Part shown: piece after piece, positions 17,472 through 27,662 of the stretch | Numbering within the stretch: the stretch's first letter is position 1 | Layout of the letters: the number at the start of each line of letters is the position of its first letter | Source: Ruminococcus flavefaciens AE3010 | Lineage (GTDB): Bacteria > Bacillota > Clostridia > Oscillospirales > Ruminococcaceae | NCBI RefSeq assembly: GCF_000526795.1 | Contig: NZ_JAGT01000001.1 | Span: 2,454,001-2,518,000 of the forward strand | Length of the DNA stretch: 64,000 nucleotides | Reading direction: 5' to 3' | Position numbers and translations under genes: made by a program | The notes under the pieces: generated by a model | Seen by the model: only the letters and a program-made list of their open reading frames with translations | Database searches by the model: none | What the model was told of the DNA's origin: nothing

Positions 17472-18077
17472 CTATTTTATATCTCTGACTATTTTCAGCT
17501 CTGATTCCGAAAAACCGTCCTTTGGGAGTATATAGAACATTTCCTTTCCTGCAAGCATGAGAAAGAATCTGTCATACTCCATGAGCTGAAATCCGTCGTC
17601 TATATTTATCCTTGTCTTTTCGGGAAGAGGATCTGTCTCCGTGATATCATCGGCTTTTTCTTCTTCACTTTCGCCGTCCTCTTTTGTTTCGGCAGCTTCG
17701 GCGATATCGCTTAGGTCGTCGGAAACTGTGGATATATCCACGAACTTTTCTCCCACGCCTATCTTGTAGACAGGCTCGCCAAGAGCTCTTACGGAGTCCG
17801 TAAGATTGCGGCGCATTTTACGGGGATTGTACCACTCGCGGAATGCGAACACGCATGCTGCTACAAATGCAAGGTACATGATGTACTTCTGCTTTTTTGA
17901 AGCGTCATGCATTGCAAGTATGCCGAATACTATGAGCGCAACGGCAATGACTGAAAATACCGCCATGTAAATATAGCTTTTGGGATAAACGTATTTTTTC
18001 TGGAATTCAAGGTATGCGTCGCGGAATGTATCCGCAGGCACCTTGTATTCCTTTTCAAGCTTGTAATTTTCTTCCAT
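17472..18077 (-). CDS. Two-TM membrane protein, YcxB-like
   Basis: 201 residues. Two hydrophobic helices (YIYMAVFSVIAVALIVFGIL and YIMYLAFVAACVFAF) sit in the N-terminal half. A cytoplasmic tail follows with an acidic low-complexity stretch and an ending (FQLMEYDRFFLMLAGKEMFYILPK) typical of the YcxB/PH-like C-terminal domain of Firmicutes membrane proteins. No function is known. The ATG at 18077 follows GGGAGTG. It sits between gyrB and gyrA with short gaps, so it is likely part of the gyrase transcription unit. Confidence 0.65.
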   Translation of the reverse strand: MEENYKLEKEYKVPADTFRDAYLEFQKKYVYPKSYIYMAVFSVIAVALIVFGILAMHDASKKQKYIMYLAFVAACVFAFREWYNPRKMRRNLTDSVRALGEPVYKIGVGEKFVDISTVSDDLSDIAEAAETKEDGESEEEKADDITETDPLPEKTRINIDDGFQLMEYDRFFLMLAGKEMFYILPKDGFSESELKIVRDIK

Positions 18078-18088
18078 TGGCACTCCCG

Positions 18089-20020
18089 TCAGATATCAAG
18101 ATCCTGTGCGAATTTAGCGTTTTTCTCGATGAAATTGCGTCGGGGCTCTACCTTGTCGCCCATGAGTATGCTGAATGTCTCGTCAGCCTTGAGAGCGTCC
18201 TCCATGCCTATCCTTACGATAGTACGGTGCTCGGGATCCATAGTTGTCTCCCAGAGCTGTTCGGGGTCCATTTCACCAAGACCTTTGTAACGCTGTACAG
18301 CAACGTCATTATACTTTCCGTCCTCAGAGAGCTCATCGATGAATTTTTCTTTCTCCTCATCGGAAAATGCGTAGCGTACATTTTTCTTGCGCTCCACCTT
18401 GAAAAGCGGAGGCTGTGCGATATAAACGTTTCCGTTGGTGATGAGTGGTCTCATGTAACGGAAGAAGAAAGTGAGCAGAAGTGTTCTGATGTGCATACCG
18501 TCAACATCGGCATCTGCCATGATGATGACCTTGCCGTAGCGGAGCTTCTCGATGTCGAAGTCCTCGCCTATGCCCGTACCCAGAGCGGTAACAACGGGCT
18601 CCAGCTTATCATTGCCGTAAATACGGTCGATACGAGCCTTTTCAACGTTGAGCATCTTGCCCCAGAGAGGAAGTATAGCCTGATAACGTCTGTCACGTCC
18701 CTGCTTTGCACTGCCGCCCGCAGAATCTCCCTCGACGATGTACACTTCTGTATATCTTGCATCGCGCTCTGAGCAGTCAGCAAGCTTTTCGGGCATTGAG
18801 CTGTTGCCGAAAGCGTTCTTTTTACGCTCATTTTCACGGGCACGCTTTGCAGCTTCACGGGCTTTGAGAGCCGATAAGCTCTTTTCAAAGATAAGGTTTG
18901 CGGTCTCGGGATTTTCTTCCAGGAAGTTCATCAGCTTTTCCTGGACCATTTTCTCGATGAACGGACGAACCTCGGGATTTCCCAGACGTCCCTTTGTCTG
19001 TCCCTCAAACTCGCACTCTGTGAGCTTTACGGAGATGATAGCGGTAAGTCCCTCGCGGACGTCCTCGCCTTTCAGCTTATCCTTGGGGTCCTTTATCTTG
19101 CCCATTTTCATGCCGTAGTCGTTTATGACCTTGGTGAGGGCATTCTTGAAGCCTGTCTCGTGAGAACCGCCGTCTTTTGTGTGGATATTATTTGCAAACG
19201 AGAGGATTACCTCGTTGTAGCTGTCGTTGTACTGGAGAGCTATCTCAGCGAATGAGTCGCCCTGAGTTCCCGAAAAATAAATAACATTATTGCTGAGGGA
19301 TTCAAGTCCTCTTGTAGCGTGGATATGCTCTACGAACTGGCGGATACCGCCCTCATAGTGGAGAGTTTCCGACTGGATATTCTCGCTGTCGCGCTTATCC
19401 GAGAAGATTATCTTTATGCCTGCGTTGAGGAAAGCCTGCTCGCGGAGACGCTTCAGAAGCACCTCATAATCGTAGACTGTGCTCTCGAATATCTCGCCGT
19501 CAGCCTTGAACATTACGGAGGTACCTGTTTCCTTGGTATCTCCGATTATTTTCAGCTCCTCGTCGTAATGACCGCGCTTGAACTTCTGGAAGTAAACGTG
19601 CTCGCCGTCCTTTACAGTGAGCTCCAGCCATTCCGAAAGAGCGTTAACAACGGAAGCACCAACGCCGTGGAGACCGCCTGATACCTTGTATCCGCCGCCG
19701 CCGAACTTACCGCCTGCGTGGAGTATGGTATAAACGACTGTAGCTGCGGAGATACCCTCCTTGGGGTGGATACCTACGGGGATACCTCGGCCGTTATCGG
19801 AAACGCGGATAATATCGCCTTCGAGTATCTCAACAGTTATCTCGGTACAATATCCTGCAAGAGCTTCGTCAATAGAGTTGTCCACGATCTCGTAAACGAG
19901 ATGGTGAAGTCCTCCGGGACCTGTAGAGCCGATGTACATACCGGGTCTTTTGCGGACCGCTTCAAGTCCCTCTAAGACTTGTATGTCGTTTTCATCGTAG
20001 TTATTGTTCTGCTGACTCAT
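18089..20020 (-). CDS. gyrB: DNA gyrase subunit B
   Basis: 643 residues, a full-length Firmicutes-type GyrB. The GHKL ATPase domain shows [24 protein letters not shown] and [14 protein letters not shown]. The Toprim metal site shows [14 protein letters not shown] and [10 protein letters not shown]. The C-terminus has RYKGLGEMD. It provides ATP-driven strand passage with GyrA. It lies on the leading strand of the left replichore, 3 bases downstream of the RAYT gene. Confidence 0.98.
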   Translation of the reverse strand: MSQQNNNYDENDIQVLEGLEAVRKRPGMYIGSTGPGGLHHLVYEIVDNSIDEALAGYCTEITVEILEGDIIRVSDNGRGIPVGIHPKEGISAATVVYTILHAGGKFGGGGYKVSGGLHGVGASVVNALSEWLELTVKDGEHVYFQKFKRGHYDEELKIIGDTKETGTSVMFKADGEIFESTVYDYEVLLKRLREQAFLNAGIKIIFSDKRDSENIQSETLHYEGGIRQFVEHIHATRGLESLSNNVIYFSGTQGDSFAEIALQYNDSYNEVILSFANNIHTKDGGSHETGFKNALTKVINDYGMKMGKIKDPKDKLKGEDVREGLTAIISVKLTECEFEGQTKGRLGNPEVRPFIEKMVQEKLMNFLEENPETANLIFEKSLSALKAREAAKRARENERKKNAFGNSSMPEKLADCSERDARYTEVYIVEGDSAGGSAKQGRDRRYQAILPLWGKMLNVEKARIDRIYGNDKLEPVVTALGTGIGEDFDIEKLRYGKVIIMADADVDGMHIRTLLLTFFFRYMRPLITNGNVYIAQPPLFKVERKKNVRYAFSDEEKEKFIDELSEDGKYNDVAVQRYKGLGEMDPEQLWETTMDPEHRTIVRIGMEDALKADETFSILMGDKVEPRRNFIEKNAKFAQDLDI

Positions 20021-20023
20021 GAT

Positions 20024-20545
20024 TTACCTCCAATAATTTTGGTTGTATATGTCATTTACCCAATTTGTAGGGTTATTGTCGATATAGGAACAAATTTCAA
20101 GGAATTCCGTTTCATTGCGGATAATGTGGTCGTGAAAGGATTTTTGCCATAAAGATATTCCAGTTTCTTTTGAAACAAATCTTTTTAACGAACCGATAAT
20201 CGTTGAAACTGTAGGGGCGGATATCATCCGCCCGCCGTCTGCGGACAAAATATCATTCATTACAGAAATTATCAAATGAACATGATCTGGCATAATGCAA
20301 TATTTAACAACAGAAATGTTTTCATAATGATTTTTAATATCATTGATTGAATAATCCAATATTTTCCCTATTTTCGTAAGGTTTATTATCGGGCGGATAA
20401 TATCCGCCCCTACAAACGCAGGATCCTCTGTTATCTCAGAAAAATAATGTATTCTGTCCTTGGCACATACGGTTATAAAATATAATCCGTTTGATGAATA
20501 ATCATAATTCGCCAATCTTATATATTTTCTCGTCTGTCTTTCCAT
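20024..20545 (-). CDS. REP-associated tyrosine transposase (RAYT, IS200-like fold)
   Basis: 173 residues. The Y1/HUH transposase pattern is clear: YDYSSNGLYFITVC near the N-terminus, the HUH pair in MPDHVHLII (His88, His90), LWQKSFHDHIIR, and the probable catalytic Tyr154 in SYIDNNPTNW. RAYTs are single-copy domesticated relatives of IS200/IS605 TnpA that act on REP hairpins carrying a GTAG foot. Two copies of the local GTAG hairpin lie inside this gene and are translated: residues 45-52 (VGADIIRP) and about 104-111 (GGRMISAP). The gene is wedged between remB and gyrB in an otherwise conserved origin block. The frame is intact, so it may be active. Confidence 0.87.
   Translation of the reverse strand: MERQTRKYIRLANYDYSSNGLYFITVCAKDRIHYFSEITEDPAFVGADIIRPIINLTKIGKILDYSINDIKNHYENISVVKYCIMPDHVHLIISVMNDILSADGGRMISAPTVSTIIGSLKRFVSKETGISLWQKSFHDHIIRNETEFLEICSYIDNNPTNWVNDIYNQNYWR
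20211..20234 (+). repeat. REP hairpin inside the RAYT gene (copy 1)
   Basis: GTAG is followed by GGGCGGAT and ATCCGCCC arms. It differs from the copies at 20390 and 39684 at one loop base. It encodes residues about 104-112 of the transposase in its sense frame. Confidence 0.85.
20390..20413 (-). repeat. REP hairpin inside the RAYT gene (copy 2)
   Basis: On the minus strand it reads GTAG, then GGGCGGAT/ATCCGCCC arms, identical over 24 bases to the intergenic copy at 39684-39707. It is inverted relative to copy 1, about 155 bases away, and encodes residues 45-52. Confidence 0.88.
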
Positions 20546-20546
20546 A

Positions 20547-20807
20547 TCAGAATCCGCCGCCGCTTTGGAGACGTTTCCTCAATGTGGCTGCCGACAGCTG
20601 TGAGATATACACTCGCTCTTTGCCGTTTTTCACGGTGACTATGAAGCTCTTTGGCATATCATAGGTGGTATACACGCAGTGATGCTCCTTTTCGGCACGT
20701 TCAAGAAGCTTCTTGGTACACTTTTCAACAGTTGTGTTCTCAATGTCGAAAATTCCCACAATATCTCTTACATCTACGGAGTAGTTATTCCCTATGTGAA
20801 GATACAT
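20547..20807 (-). CDS. remB: Extracellular matrix regulatory protein RemB (DUF370)
   Basis: 86 residues. It matches the YaaB/RemB group: [23 protein letters not shown] and a central KSFIVTV segment. In Bacillus subtilis remB lies between recF and gyrB, the same slot as here, and is linked to matrix-gene regulation. The ATG is preceded by GGAGGAGG within the 3' end of recF, which it overlaps by 23 bases. The role in a non-Bacillus host is inferred. Confidence 0.88.
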   Translation of the reverse strand: MYLHIGNNYSVDVRDIVGIFDIENTTVEKCTKKLLERAEKEHHCVYTTYDMPKSFIVTVKNGKERVYISQLSAATLRKRLQSGGGF

Positions 20808-21933
20808 TTTCTTCCTCCTCCGCTGCGCTGCCGCCGCTTATCCGCAGCACCTTGCCCTTTATTTCGGGCAGGAGCGCACTTTCATTGGGAGTCGTTATAA
20901 ATACCTGCATGTCCTTGATTATATCAAAGACGAACCGCTGACGGCTCTCGTCAAGCTCTCCCATAACATCGTCAAGGAATATAACGGGAGCGTCCTTGGA
21001 CTTCTGCATGAATATCTCAGCCTGTGCCAGCTTCATGACAAGAGCTGCGCTCTTTATCTGTCCCTGAGAGCCGTAATCCTTGGCACTGACGCCGTTTATC
21101 TTTATGAGTATCTCGTCACGGTTGACGCCTGCATGGGTGCTTCCCGTTCTGATGTCGTAATCTGCTGTTTCAGAGAGCTTTCTGTAATACTGCTCGTAAG
21201 CCTCGTCGCCGCAGGGCTTTTCAAAGTCCTCGGGACGGTAAACATTGGACTTGTATTCCAGTTCAAGCTCCTCGGCTCCGCCCGAAATGGTGCGGTAAAG
21301 TCTGCCGCAGATAGCGTTGAACTTCTGTATATACTCATGGCGCATATAGGAGATAACAGCTCCCTCACGGGAAGCCTGCCTGTCCCATATCTCAAGTATG
21401 CCGCGGTCGGTGCTTCCCTGCATTATGCCTTTGAGCAGGGCATTTCGCTGATTCATCACGGCGTTGTTTTTATTGATATGCATCACAAAGACGGGATTCA
21501 GCTGTGAAGCAGCCATATCCACGAAATTACGCCTTTTTTCGGGAGAACCCTTTATTATGTCAACGTCGTCGGGTATAAAAGCAATGCACTTGAAAACATC
21601 AAAAAGCGCTCTCGTGCCCTTCTGTTTTACGCCGTTTAGGGTTATCTCCTTGGGATTTGCCGCACTTCTGGTCATTTCAAAGGTTATCTTCTGCTCGCGG
21701 ACGCTGTCAAGGATCTTTATCTTTGAACTCATACGATTGCCGCTGAGACATATATAGTCCTTTTCCTTTGAGCCGCGGAAGCTCTTGCAGCCCGAAAGTA
21801 TCCACATTGCTTCAAGGAGATTGGTCTTTCCCTGAGCATTTGGACCAACGATGATATTGTATTTTGGATCGGGAGCAAAAGAAATGCCGCTGAGATTCTT
21901 GAAGCCGTCAATGTCTGCGTAGGTGATTATCAC
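20785..21933 (-). CDS. recF: DNA replication and repair protein RecF
   Basis: 382 residues. Walker A ([14 protein letters not shown]), the ABC-like signature region ([12 protein letters not shown]) and Walker B ([13 protein letters not shown]) are visible. RecF loads RecA at gaps together with RecO and RecR. It starts with GTG at 21933 overlapping the stop codon of the S4-domain gene (GTGA). Confidence 0.96.
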   Translation of the reverse strand: MIITYADIDGFKNLSGISFAPDPKYNIIVGPNAQGKTNLLEAMWILSGCKSFRGSKEKDYICLSGNRMSSKIKILDSVREQKITFEMTRSAANPKEITLNGVKQKGTRALFDVFKCIAFIPDDVDIIKGSPEKRRNFVDMAASQLNPVFVMHINKNNAVMNQRNALLKGIMQGSTDRGILEIWDRQASREGAVISYMRHEYIQKFNAICGRLYRTISGGAEELELEYKSNVYRPEDFEKPCGDEAYEQYYRKLSETADYDIRTGSTHAGVNRDEILIKINGVSAKDYGSQGQIKSAALVMKLAQAEIFMQKSKDAPVIFLDDVMGELDESRQRFVFDIIKDMQVFITTPNESALLPEIKGKVLRISGGSAAEEEENVSSHRE

Positions 21934-22139
21934 TCTACGATTACCTCTTGACCGTCAAGCTCCACCTTGTCGCCGGGACGTATCTTTTTGCCCCTCATGG
22001 TGCAGACCTCGCCGTTCACAAGGACAGCTCCGTCCTGTATGAGCTGCTTTGCCTCTCCGCCTGTACCGACGAGAGAAGCGAATTTCAGCAGTGCGTCAAG
22101 CTTGATGAATTCTGTAGATATCTTTATCTTTTCAGCCAT
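21930..22139 (-). CDS. yaaA: S4-domain protein YaaA/RlbA
   Basis: 69 residues made up of a single S4 RNA-binding domain ([33 protein letters not shown]). The dnaN-yaaA-recF order is conserved in Firmicutes. In Bacillus it is linked to ribosome assembly. It is 23 bases downstream of dnaN and overlaps recF by 4 bases. Confidence 0.92.
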   Translation of the reverse strand: MAEKIKISTEFIKLDALLKFASLVGTGGEAKQLIQDGAVLVNGEVCTMRGKKIRPGDKVELDGQEVIVE

Positions 22140-22162
22140 GACTACCAGCCTTTCGATATCAA

Positions 22163-23269
22163 TTAGTTTTTGAGCTGAATGGGCATTACAAGGAATATAA
22201 AGCTCTCGCCGTCAAGAGGAAGTATCTCGATGACCTTCATAGCGCCGTTGAAGCGTATTCTCACCTTGTCTCCCTCGGCAGCACGGATCGCCTCGAGAAT
22301 GAGCTTGTTATTGAAGCCGATAGTAACGGTCTCTCCCGAAATATCGGCGGAAATTGCGTCGTTTATCTTACCGATGCCCGTTTTGCAGCTCACCTTTACT
22401 ACACCGTTGCCTATCTCGCAGCGGATAGGAGACTTGTTCTTGTCGTCGATAAGGAGGGAGCAGCGCTCCAGACAGGTGGAGAAGTCTCTCTTGCTGATAA
22501 TGACCTCTGTCTTGCAGCCGCTGGGTATGCTCATCTTGTAGTTATGGAAAACGCCCTCGAGAAGTCTTGATATTACGAAAACATTGCCTATCTCGAAAAT
22601 GATGTGGCGGTCATTGGTGCATACAGTACAAAGCTTCTCGTCGTCATCGTCCTTGATAAGGGTGGAAACTTCGAGAAGAGCTTTCTTCGGCACTACAAAG
22701 TGGTACTTCTCGGTGCAGTCAGTCATTTCCTGTCTGATAGCAAGTCTGAAGCCGTCTATAGCAACCATATTGAAGCTGCCGTCCTCGATATCGAAAAGCT
22801 CACCTGTGAGTACGGGCTTGCTCTCGTTGAGGGAAGCAGCGTAGCTTGTCATATTTATCATGGATTTAAGGGTGCTCTGCTTTACGGAAAAGCTCCTTGC
22901 AGAGTCTACCTTCGGGAGCTCCGGATACTCGCTTGCCGACATTGCAGGGAAGCTGCACTCGGTAGCGCTGCATGAAATGCTTATAACCAGGTTGTCGTCG
23001 ATGTCAAAGGTTATCTCGTCTCCTGACATACGTCTTGTGAACTCGCTGAAAAGTCTTGCACTTACAACGAATTCGCCCTCTCCCTCAGTATTTGCATTGA
23101 TAGAAGTGCGTATGCCCATTTCAAGATTATAAGCAGTGAGCTCAACGCTTCCTGCTGAGATACGCACCTTAATTCCCTCAAGAGCAGGGATAGTGGACTT
23201 CTGTGATACAGCTCGTGAGACATTGCCTATAGCCTCGCTGATCTCGTTTTTATCGCAGATGAATTTCAT
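22163..23269 (-). CDS. dnaN: DNA polymerase III beta sliding clamp
   Basis: 368 residues with the three-domain clamp architecture. [33 protein letters not shown] is the N-terminal block (read here in two parts around NVSRAV), and the typical FLVMPIQ-type C-terminus is present. It tethers polymerase III to DNA and regulates initiation with DnaA. GGAGG precedes the ATG. A 479-bp gap with DnaA-box-like motifs separates it from dnaA. Confidence 0.97.
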   Translation of the reverse strand: MKFICDKNEISEAIGNVSRAVSQKSTIPALEGIKVRISAGSVELTAYNLEMGIRTSINANTEGEGEFVVSARLFSEFTRRMSGDEITFDIDDNLVISISCSATECSFPAMSASEYPELPKVDSARSFSVKQSTLKSMINMTSYAASLNESKPVLTGELFDIEDGSFNMVAIDGFRLAIRQEMTDCTEKYHFVVPKKALLEVSTLIKDDDDEKLCTVCTNDRHIIFEIGNVFVISRLLEGVFHNYKMSIPSGCKTEVIISKRDFSTCLERCSLLIDDKNKSPIRCEIGNGVVKVSCKTGIGKINDAISADISGETVTIGFNNKLILEAIRAAEGDKVRIRFNGAMKVIEILPLDGESFIFLVMPIQLKN

Positions 23270-23748
23270 TATGATATGCCTCCGTGAAAATTCTCAGCTA
23301 AGAAATGATAAGCTAAGATAAGATAAGAATAAATATATATTGTTGTTGTTATTGTGTCGGTTGAAAAGTTGGGATCCTTATTTTTTGAAGATATACGCCG
23401 AAAAGCTCGTCCACACAGCGGTGTTGTGAAATTTTTGAAATTGGGGAAAGTATTTCTGACAGGGCGGATCATGTGTTAAAACAGTTGAGCTTTGTGGAGT
23501 TGAAATGGAAAAATAGTTGAGAAAAAGGTGGAAAGACGAAATATATAATTTTTTCTTAGGTCTTTTTGCACACTGATGTTGAGTGTTGAATGTTCTCTGT
23601 GTTGAAATAATATCCGACCGGATTTATATACATGATCCGAAACACTTTTCGGCAAGGGAAATATATGAGGTTATACTTTTAAAACCATTTTCAACACGAT
23701 GTTGAAAAGTCTGTTGAAATAACATTTTCAACATTTTTAAACGTTGAC
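23270..23748. other. dnaA-dnaN intergenic region, likely part of oriC
   Basis: No gene is seen. The end next to dnaA has four TTTTCAACA/TGTTGAAAN boxes as two inverted pairs at 23688-23733. GTCCACACA lies near 23409, and there is an A/T-rich TATATATTGTTGTTGTT stretch near 23333-23352. GATAAGATAAG-like repeats lie near 23306-23328. Firmicutes origins are commonly split across the gaps on both sides of dnaA. Confidence 0.6.
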
Positions 23749-25119
23749 TCAGACCTTGCTCTTGTCCTTGATGTTCTTGATGATGTCGTTTACAAGGTTC
23801 TTTAAATTTGAATCCTTTTCCATGGACTCTGTAACGCTTGTTACCGAATATACGATAGTTGAATGGTCTCTGCCGCCGAACTCAGTACCAATGGAAGCAA
23901 GGGGCATCTGAGTGATCTCGCGGACTACATATATAGCTACCTTGCGGGCTGTTGATATCTGCGACGAACGCTTGCTTGAACGGAGATCGTCGGGAGATAC
24001 GCCGTATACTGTGGATACCTCTGAGATGATCTTCTCAACGGTTATCGGGATAGGCTGCTCGTCAGCGAGAACGTCACGCATAACGCTCTGAGCCATTGAT
24101 ATAGTGATTGGGCTGCCTGCGAAGTGATTGAGAGCTTTCAGGCGTACAACAGCGCCCTCAAGCTGTCTGATGTTTGATTTAAGGCGGTTAGCCATGAATT
24201 CAGCTACCTCGCTTGGCATTTTGAGCTCTAAGAGCTCGGACTTTCTGTTGATGATAGCAAGTCTGGTCTCGTAGTCAGGCGCGGATATATCAGCGATAAG
24301 ACCGCCCTCGAAACGTGTGCGCAGACGCTCTTCAAGAGTGAGGAGCTCCTTCGGGGGCTTATCAGAGGTGATAACTATCTGCTTGCCCTCCTGGTGGAGC
24401 TTGTAGAAGGTGTGGAAGAACTCCTCCTGCATACGCTCTCTTCCCGAGAAGAACTGGATATCGTCTATGAGAAGGATATCCGCATTTCTGTACTTATCGT
24501 GAAAATCGGATATAGAGCTCTTGTTGAGAGCGCTTACAAGGTCGCTGCCGAAGGTCTCGCTGGTAACGTAAACGATGTTGAAGTCGGGGTGGTTCTTTCT
24601 TACCTCGTTGGCGATAGCTGTGATAAGGTGGGTCTTGCCCATTCCCGAAGGACCGTAGATAAACAGCGGATTGTAGTCGGGAACTGCCTTTGAGCCGCAG
24701 TTCTTTGCCACGGATTTACTGCATGCAAGTGCGAACTCGTTGGAGCGTCCCTCGATGAATGTATCAAAGGTATAGTCATAATTTGCAAATTTGTATGACT
24801 GTTCAAGCTCTGCGTGCTTCTGCTCAAGCTCTGCGTCTGTGGGCACCTTTATCTTTTCGGGCTCGTCTGATTCAACATTGATAACGATATTTACAGGGAG
24901 TCCGATAACGTTGAGAAATGCTTCCTTCAGTGTAGCCTCGTATGTAGTCATAACTATATTCTTCTGGAATTCGGTCTGGACGCTGAAAACAGCCTCAGTG
25001 CCGTTGAAATTGAGGGGAACAAGTGGGTTGATCCATGTTTTTATTGCTATTTCAGGTATTTTTCCGTTTTCGAGACAGTAGCTCTTGACTTTCTCAAAAA
25101 CCTCGTCAAATGAATTCAT
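23749..25119 (-). CDS. dnaA: Chromosomal replication initiator DnaA
   Basis: 456 residues. Domain I begins MNSFDEVFEKVKSYC. The AAA+ domain has Walker A (GPSGMGKTHLITA) and Walker B (ILLIDDIQFF). The domain IV helix-turn-helix has the signature GGRDHSTIVYSV. It binds DnaA boxes and opens oriC. The start at 25119 is set by CGGAGG; upstream in-frame codons extend through the promoter region and are rejected. Confidence 0.97.
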   Translation of the reverse strand: MNSFDEVFEKVKSYCLENGKIPEIAIKTWINPLVPLNFNGTEAVFSVQTEFQKNIVMTTYEATLKEAFLNVIGLPVNIVINVESDEPEKIKVPTDAELEQKHAELEQSYKFANYDYTFDTFIEGRSNEFALACSKSVAKNCGSKAVPDYNPLFIYGPSGMGKTHLITAIANEVRKNHPDFNIVYVTSETFGSDLVSALNKSSISDFHDKYRNADILLIDDIQFFSGRERMQEEFFHTFYKLHQEGKQIVITSDKPPKELLTLEERLRTRFEGGLIADISAPDYETRLAIINRKSELLELKMPSEVAEFMANRLKSNIRQLEGAVVRLKALNHFAGSPITISMAQSVMRDVLADEQPIPITVEKIISEVSTVYGVSPDDLRSSKRSSQISTARKVAIYVVREITQMPLASIGTEFGGRDHSTIVYSVTSVTESMEKDSNLKNLVNDIIKNIKDKSKV

Positions 25120-25183
25120 AGAAACCTCCGTATTTTTGTTGGAGAAAAAATAACAATACTCTCCTATATTAATATATAAGATC

Positions 25184-25212
25184 ATTATATCATAAACATT
25201 GTTGAAATGCAA
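25184..25212 (-). promoter_or_regulatory. Candidate dnaA promoter
   Basis: On the minus strand TTGCAT and TATAAT are separated by exactly 17 bases. The spacer contains TTCAACA, part of a DnaA-box-like motif, consistent with autoregulation of dnaA. Confidence 0.65.
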
Positions 25213-25523
25213 GTAAAATTCATGTTAAACAGGTAGAAAATGACCGGTCTTTCCACACACAAATTGACAGATTGTTGAAAACTGTGTTGAATGATATTCA
25301 AATCAGCCCTCAAACCCTCTGTTTTGCGGGTGTGAAATTGTTGAAAGTGGAAAGTGAATAATTTTTTGACCCTTAATTTTTAAAAATGCTGATTTATTTT
25401 GTGAGATTTAGCCTGTAAAGCTGAAATCGGACAATGTGTTGAAATTTCTCCCATGGTCGTTTAAGATATATTGGTAAAAAAAACTGAAAATGTATGAGTA
25501 TATAAAAAAATTTCGGGATTTGC
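25213..25523. other. dnaA-rpmH intergenic region, likely part of oriC
   Basis: No gene is seen. Box-like motifs include TTTCCACAC near 25250, TGTTGAAAA at 25273, TGTTGAATG at 25285, TTGTTGAAAG near 25338 and TGTTGAAAT near 25437. Genes on both sides diverge from here, marking the likely origin of bidirectional replication. Confidence 0.6.
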
Positions 25524-25552
25524 TTGACACGGGAGACTTTTTAATATATAAT
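25524..25552 (+). promoter_or_regulatory. Consensus promoter of rpmH
   Basis: TTGACA at 25524-25529 and TATAAT at 25547-25552 with a 17-base spacer, a perfect sigma-A match. Confidence 0.85.
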
Positions 25553-25656
25553 GATTTAGTGTAATGCAGGGCGAAGTGTCTCTGCACGCAAATCACGTTT
25601 GTCAGAGCGGTTTATACGGCTCTTGTATAACAATTCGAGAGAGGAGGACACTGAAT

Positions 25657-25791
25657 ATGAAAAGAACATATCAGCCTAAGAAGCTCCACAGAAAGAAGGA
25701 GCACGGCTTCATGAAGAGAATGGCTACTAAGAACGGCAGAAAGGTTTTAGCTCGTAGAAGATCTAAGGGCAGAGCAAGATTAACTCACTGA
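25657..25791 (+). CDS. rpmH: 50S ribosomal protein L34
   Basis: 44 residues, the standard length, opening with [18 protein letters not shown] and ending in an Arg/Lys-rich tail. GAGGAGGA precedes the ATG. It is the first gene on the right replichore side, as in other Firmicutes. A strong terminator follows directly. Confidence 0.98.
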   Translation: MKRTYQPKKLHRKKEHGFMKRMATKNGRKVLARRRSKGRARLTH

Positions 25792-25798
25792 CGAGGCT

Positions 25799-25831
25799 GA
25801 CCACAAAATCTTTATTTTGTGGTCTTTTTTG
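25799..25831 (+). terminator. Terminator between rpmH and rnpA
   Basis: GACCACAAAAT and ATTTTGTGGTC arms with a T run. It probably attenuates read-through so that L34 is made in excess over RnpA. Confidence 0.85.
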
Positions 25832-25858
25832 TTAGGACGGCTATATGCAGGTGCAATT

Positions 25859-26227
25859 ATGCTTTATACGGAAATATTGAACGATAATAAGGACTTCCTC
25901 GCCCTCTATAAAAAGGGCAGGTATGCCGCTTCAAAATACTCGGTCATATATGTAAGACCAAACGGAAAGCCCTTTAACCGCCTCGGTATAACCGCAGGAA
26001 AAAAAGTGGGCAATGCCGTCTGCCGCAACAGAGCAAAAAGACTTATCCGCCTTGCCTACAGGAACGCAGAGGTAGATCTTCCCGTGGGAATGGATATAGT
26101 CATAGTGGCAAGAACTGCTATATGCAGCATCAAATCAGATGAATACTGCGGCTATATGGACAAGTACGGAGTAAATGAGATCAATAAGATGTTCAGGAGC
26201 TTCGATAACAAGAATAAGCGTGTATGA
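25859..26227 (+). CDS. rnpA: Ribonuclease P protein component
   Basis: 122 residues. The RNR signature is seen as [18 protein letters not shown], preceded by [13 protein letters not shown]. It helps the RNase P RNA mature tRNA 5' ends. The start at 25859 (MLYTEILND) is chosen from family length; the ribosome site (CAGGTG) is weak. It overlaps yidD by 4 bases. Confidence 0.93.
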   Translation: MLYTEILNDNKDFLALYKKGRYAASKYSVIYVRPNGKPFNRLGITAGKKVGNAVCRNRAKRLIRLAYRNAEVDLPVGMDIVIVARTAICSIKSDEYCGYMDKYGVNEINKMFRSFDNKNKRV

Positions 26228-26502
26228 AATATATTGTTCTGGGGCTGATAAAATTTTATCGGAAATTCATATCTCCCCTTTTTCCCCCTAAGTGTAAGTA
26301 CTATCCTACTTGCAGCACTTATGCATTGAAAGCTGTTGAGCGCTTTGGTGCAGTAAGGGGCTCGGCTCTCGCCGTGTGGAGGATACTCCGCTGTAACCCA
26401 TGGTCAATGGGCGGCATAGATCACGTCCCCGAAAAATTCACCTTCAGAGTAAAGAAGTACGATTACGTTGACCCTGATTATTCTGAAGATGATAACAATT
26501 AG
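26224..26502 (+). CDS. yidD: Membrane protein insertion efficiency factor YidD
   Basis: 92 residues. An N-terminal amphipathic helix ([19 protein letters not shown]) precedes the family motif [19 protein letters not shown] and [13 protein letters not shown]. It assists YidC and lies in the conserved rnpA-yidD-yidC order. ATGA overlap with rnpA. Confidence 0.96.
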   Translation: MKYIVLGLIKFYRKFISPLFPPKCKYYPTCSTYALKAVERFGAVRGSALAVWRILRCNPWSMGGIDHVPEKFTFRVKKYDYVDPDYSEDDNN

Positions 26503-26522
26503 AGATTTAAGAGGGATGAATA

Positions 26523-27641
26523 TTGAACGCACTTTATGACATTATCGGTGTGCCTTTCGGCTATCTGATGAGACTTATTTACTCATTTTGCAATAACTAT
26601 GCCGTAGCTATAATTGTTTTTACGGTAGTTACAAAGATATTGCTGCTGCCTGTCAACTATAAGACCCAGAAGGGCGCGGCAAGAATGCAGCTTCTCAACC
26701 CGAAGCTGGAAAAACTCAAGAAAAGTTTCGCCAATAACCCACAGAGATTACAGGAAGAACAGCAGAAGCTGTACCAGCAGGAGGGCGTGAACCCCATGGG
26801 CTCATGTCTGCCCGCATTTATCCAGATGTTCCTTCTCTTCGGCGTTATCGACGTTATTTATAAGCCTATAACCCATATCCTTGACATATCAAAAAGTGTC
26901 ATCGAAGAAGCCTGCGGAATAGCAGGTGTTGATATCAAGAACCTCAGATGCGAGCTCATGACTATGGAGCACCTGAGAGACAACGGCGACAAGTATGCTT
27001 CTCTCGGCGAGAGCTTCTTCTCAAAGGTGAGCCAGTTCAATGAGAGATTCACACTCTTCGGCGCCAATCTTGGAAAAACACCTACTATCCATCCTGAATC
27101 ATGGACTAAGGAGGCTGTGATCCTTGCAGCTATCCCTTTCCTTGCAGGTCTTTCACAGATGCTGGTATCGGTATACAGCCAGATACACCAGAAAAAGACT
27201 AATCCCACTATGCAGCAGGCAGGCGGCGGCTGTATGAATGTTATGATGTACGGTCTCCCCCTCCTTTCGATCTGGTTCGCATTTCAGGTGCCCGCAGGTG
27301 TCGGCTTCTACTGGATATGGTCATCAATTTTCTCATTCATAATAACCTATGCGCTTAACTGCTACTTTACTCCCGAGCGCATCAAGGAGATAAATGAGAA
27401 GGAAAAAGAAAAAGCAAGAATATACGCAGAAAAACATCCGAATAAGAAATCCTTCATGCAGAAAATGATGGAGCAGCAGGCTGCTCTCGATCAGCAGAAC
27501 GGCGGTTCATCATCAGGTAAGGCTAACGGCGTTTCACGCTCAGAGCAGAACAAGCAGAACCGCGACAAGCTCAAGGAAGCAAGAAAGCGTATGGCTGAAA
27601 AATACGGAGATTCTTATGAGGAAAACGATGATGAGGACTAA
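26523..27641 (+). CDS. yidC: Membrane protein insertase YidC (Oxa1 family)
   Basis: 372 residues, TTG start with GAGGG upstream. Core helices of the Oxa1 family are evident: VAIIVFTVVTKILLLPVNYK, the cytoplasmic loop with ARMQLLNPKLEKLKK, MGSCLPAFIQM, and the C-terminal pair near GVGFYWIWSSIF. Unlike SpoIIIJ of Bacillus it has no lipobox. The charged tail (KEKEKARIYAEK onwards) is long and may contact ribosomes. It inserts membrane proteins alone or with SecYEG. Confidence 0.95.
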   Translation: MNALYDIIGVPFGYLMRLIYSFCNNYAVAIIVFTVVTKILLLPVNYKTQKGAARMQLLNPKLEKLKKSFANNPQRLQEEQQKLYQQEGVNPMGSCLPAFIQMFLLFGVIDVIYKPITHILDISKSVIEEACGIAGVDIKNLRCELMTMEHLRDNGDKYASLGESFFSKVSQFNERFTLFGANLGKTPTIHPESWTKEAVILAAIPFLAGLSQMLVSVYSQIHQKKTNPTMQQAGGGCMNVMMYGLPLLSIWFAFQVPAGVGFYWIWSSIFSFIITYALNCYFTPERIKEINEKEKEKARIYAEKHPNKKSFMQKMMEQQAALDQQNGGSSSGKANGVSRSEQNKQNRDKLKEARKRMAEKYGDSYEENDDED

Positions 27642-27662
27642 TTCCTCAGGGAGGTTATAAGC

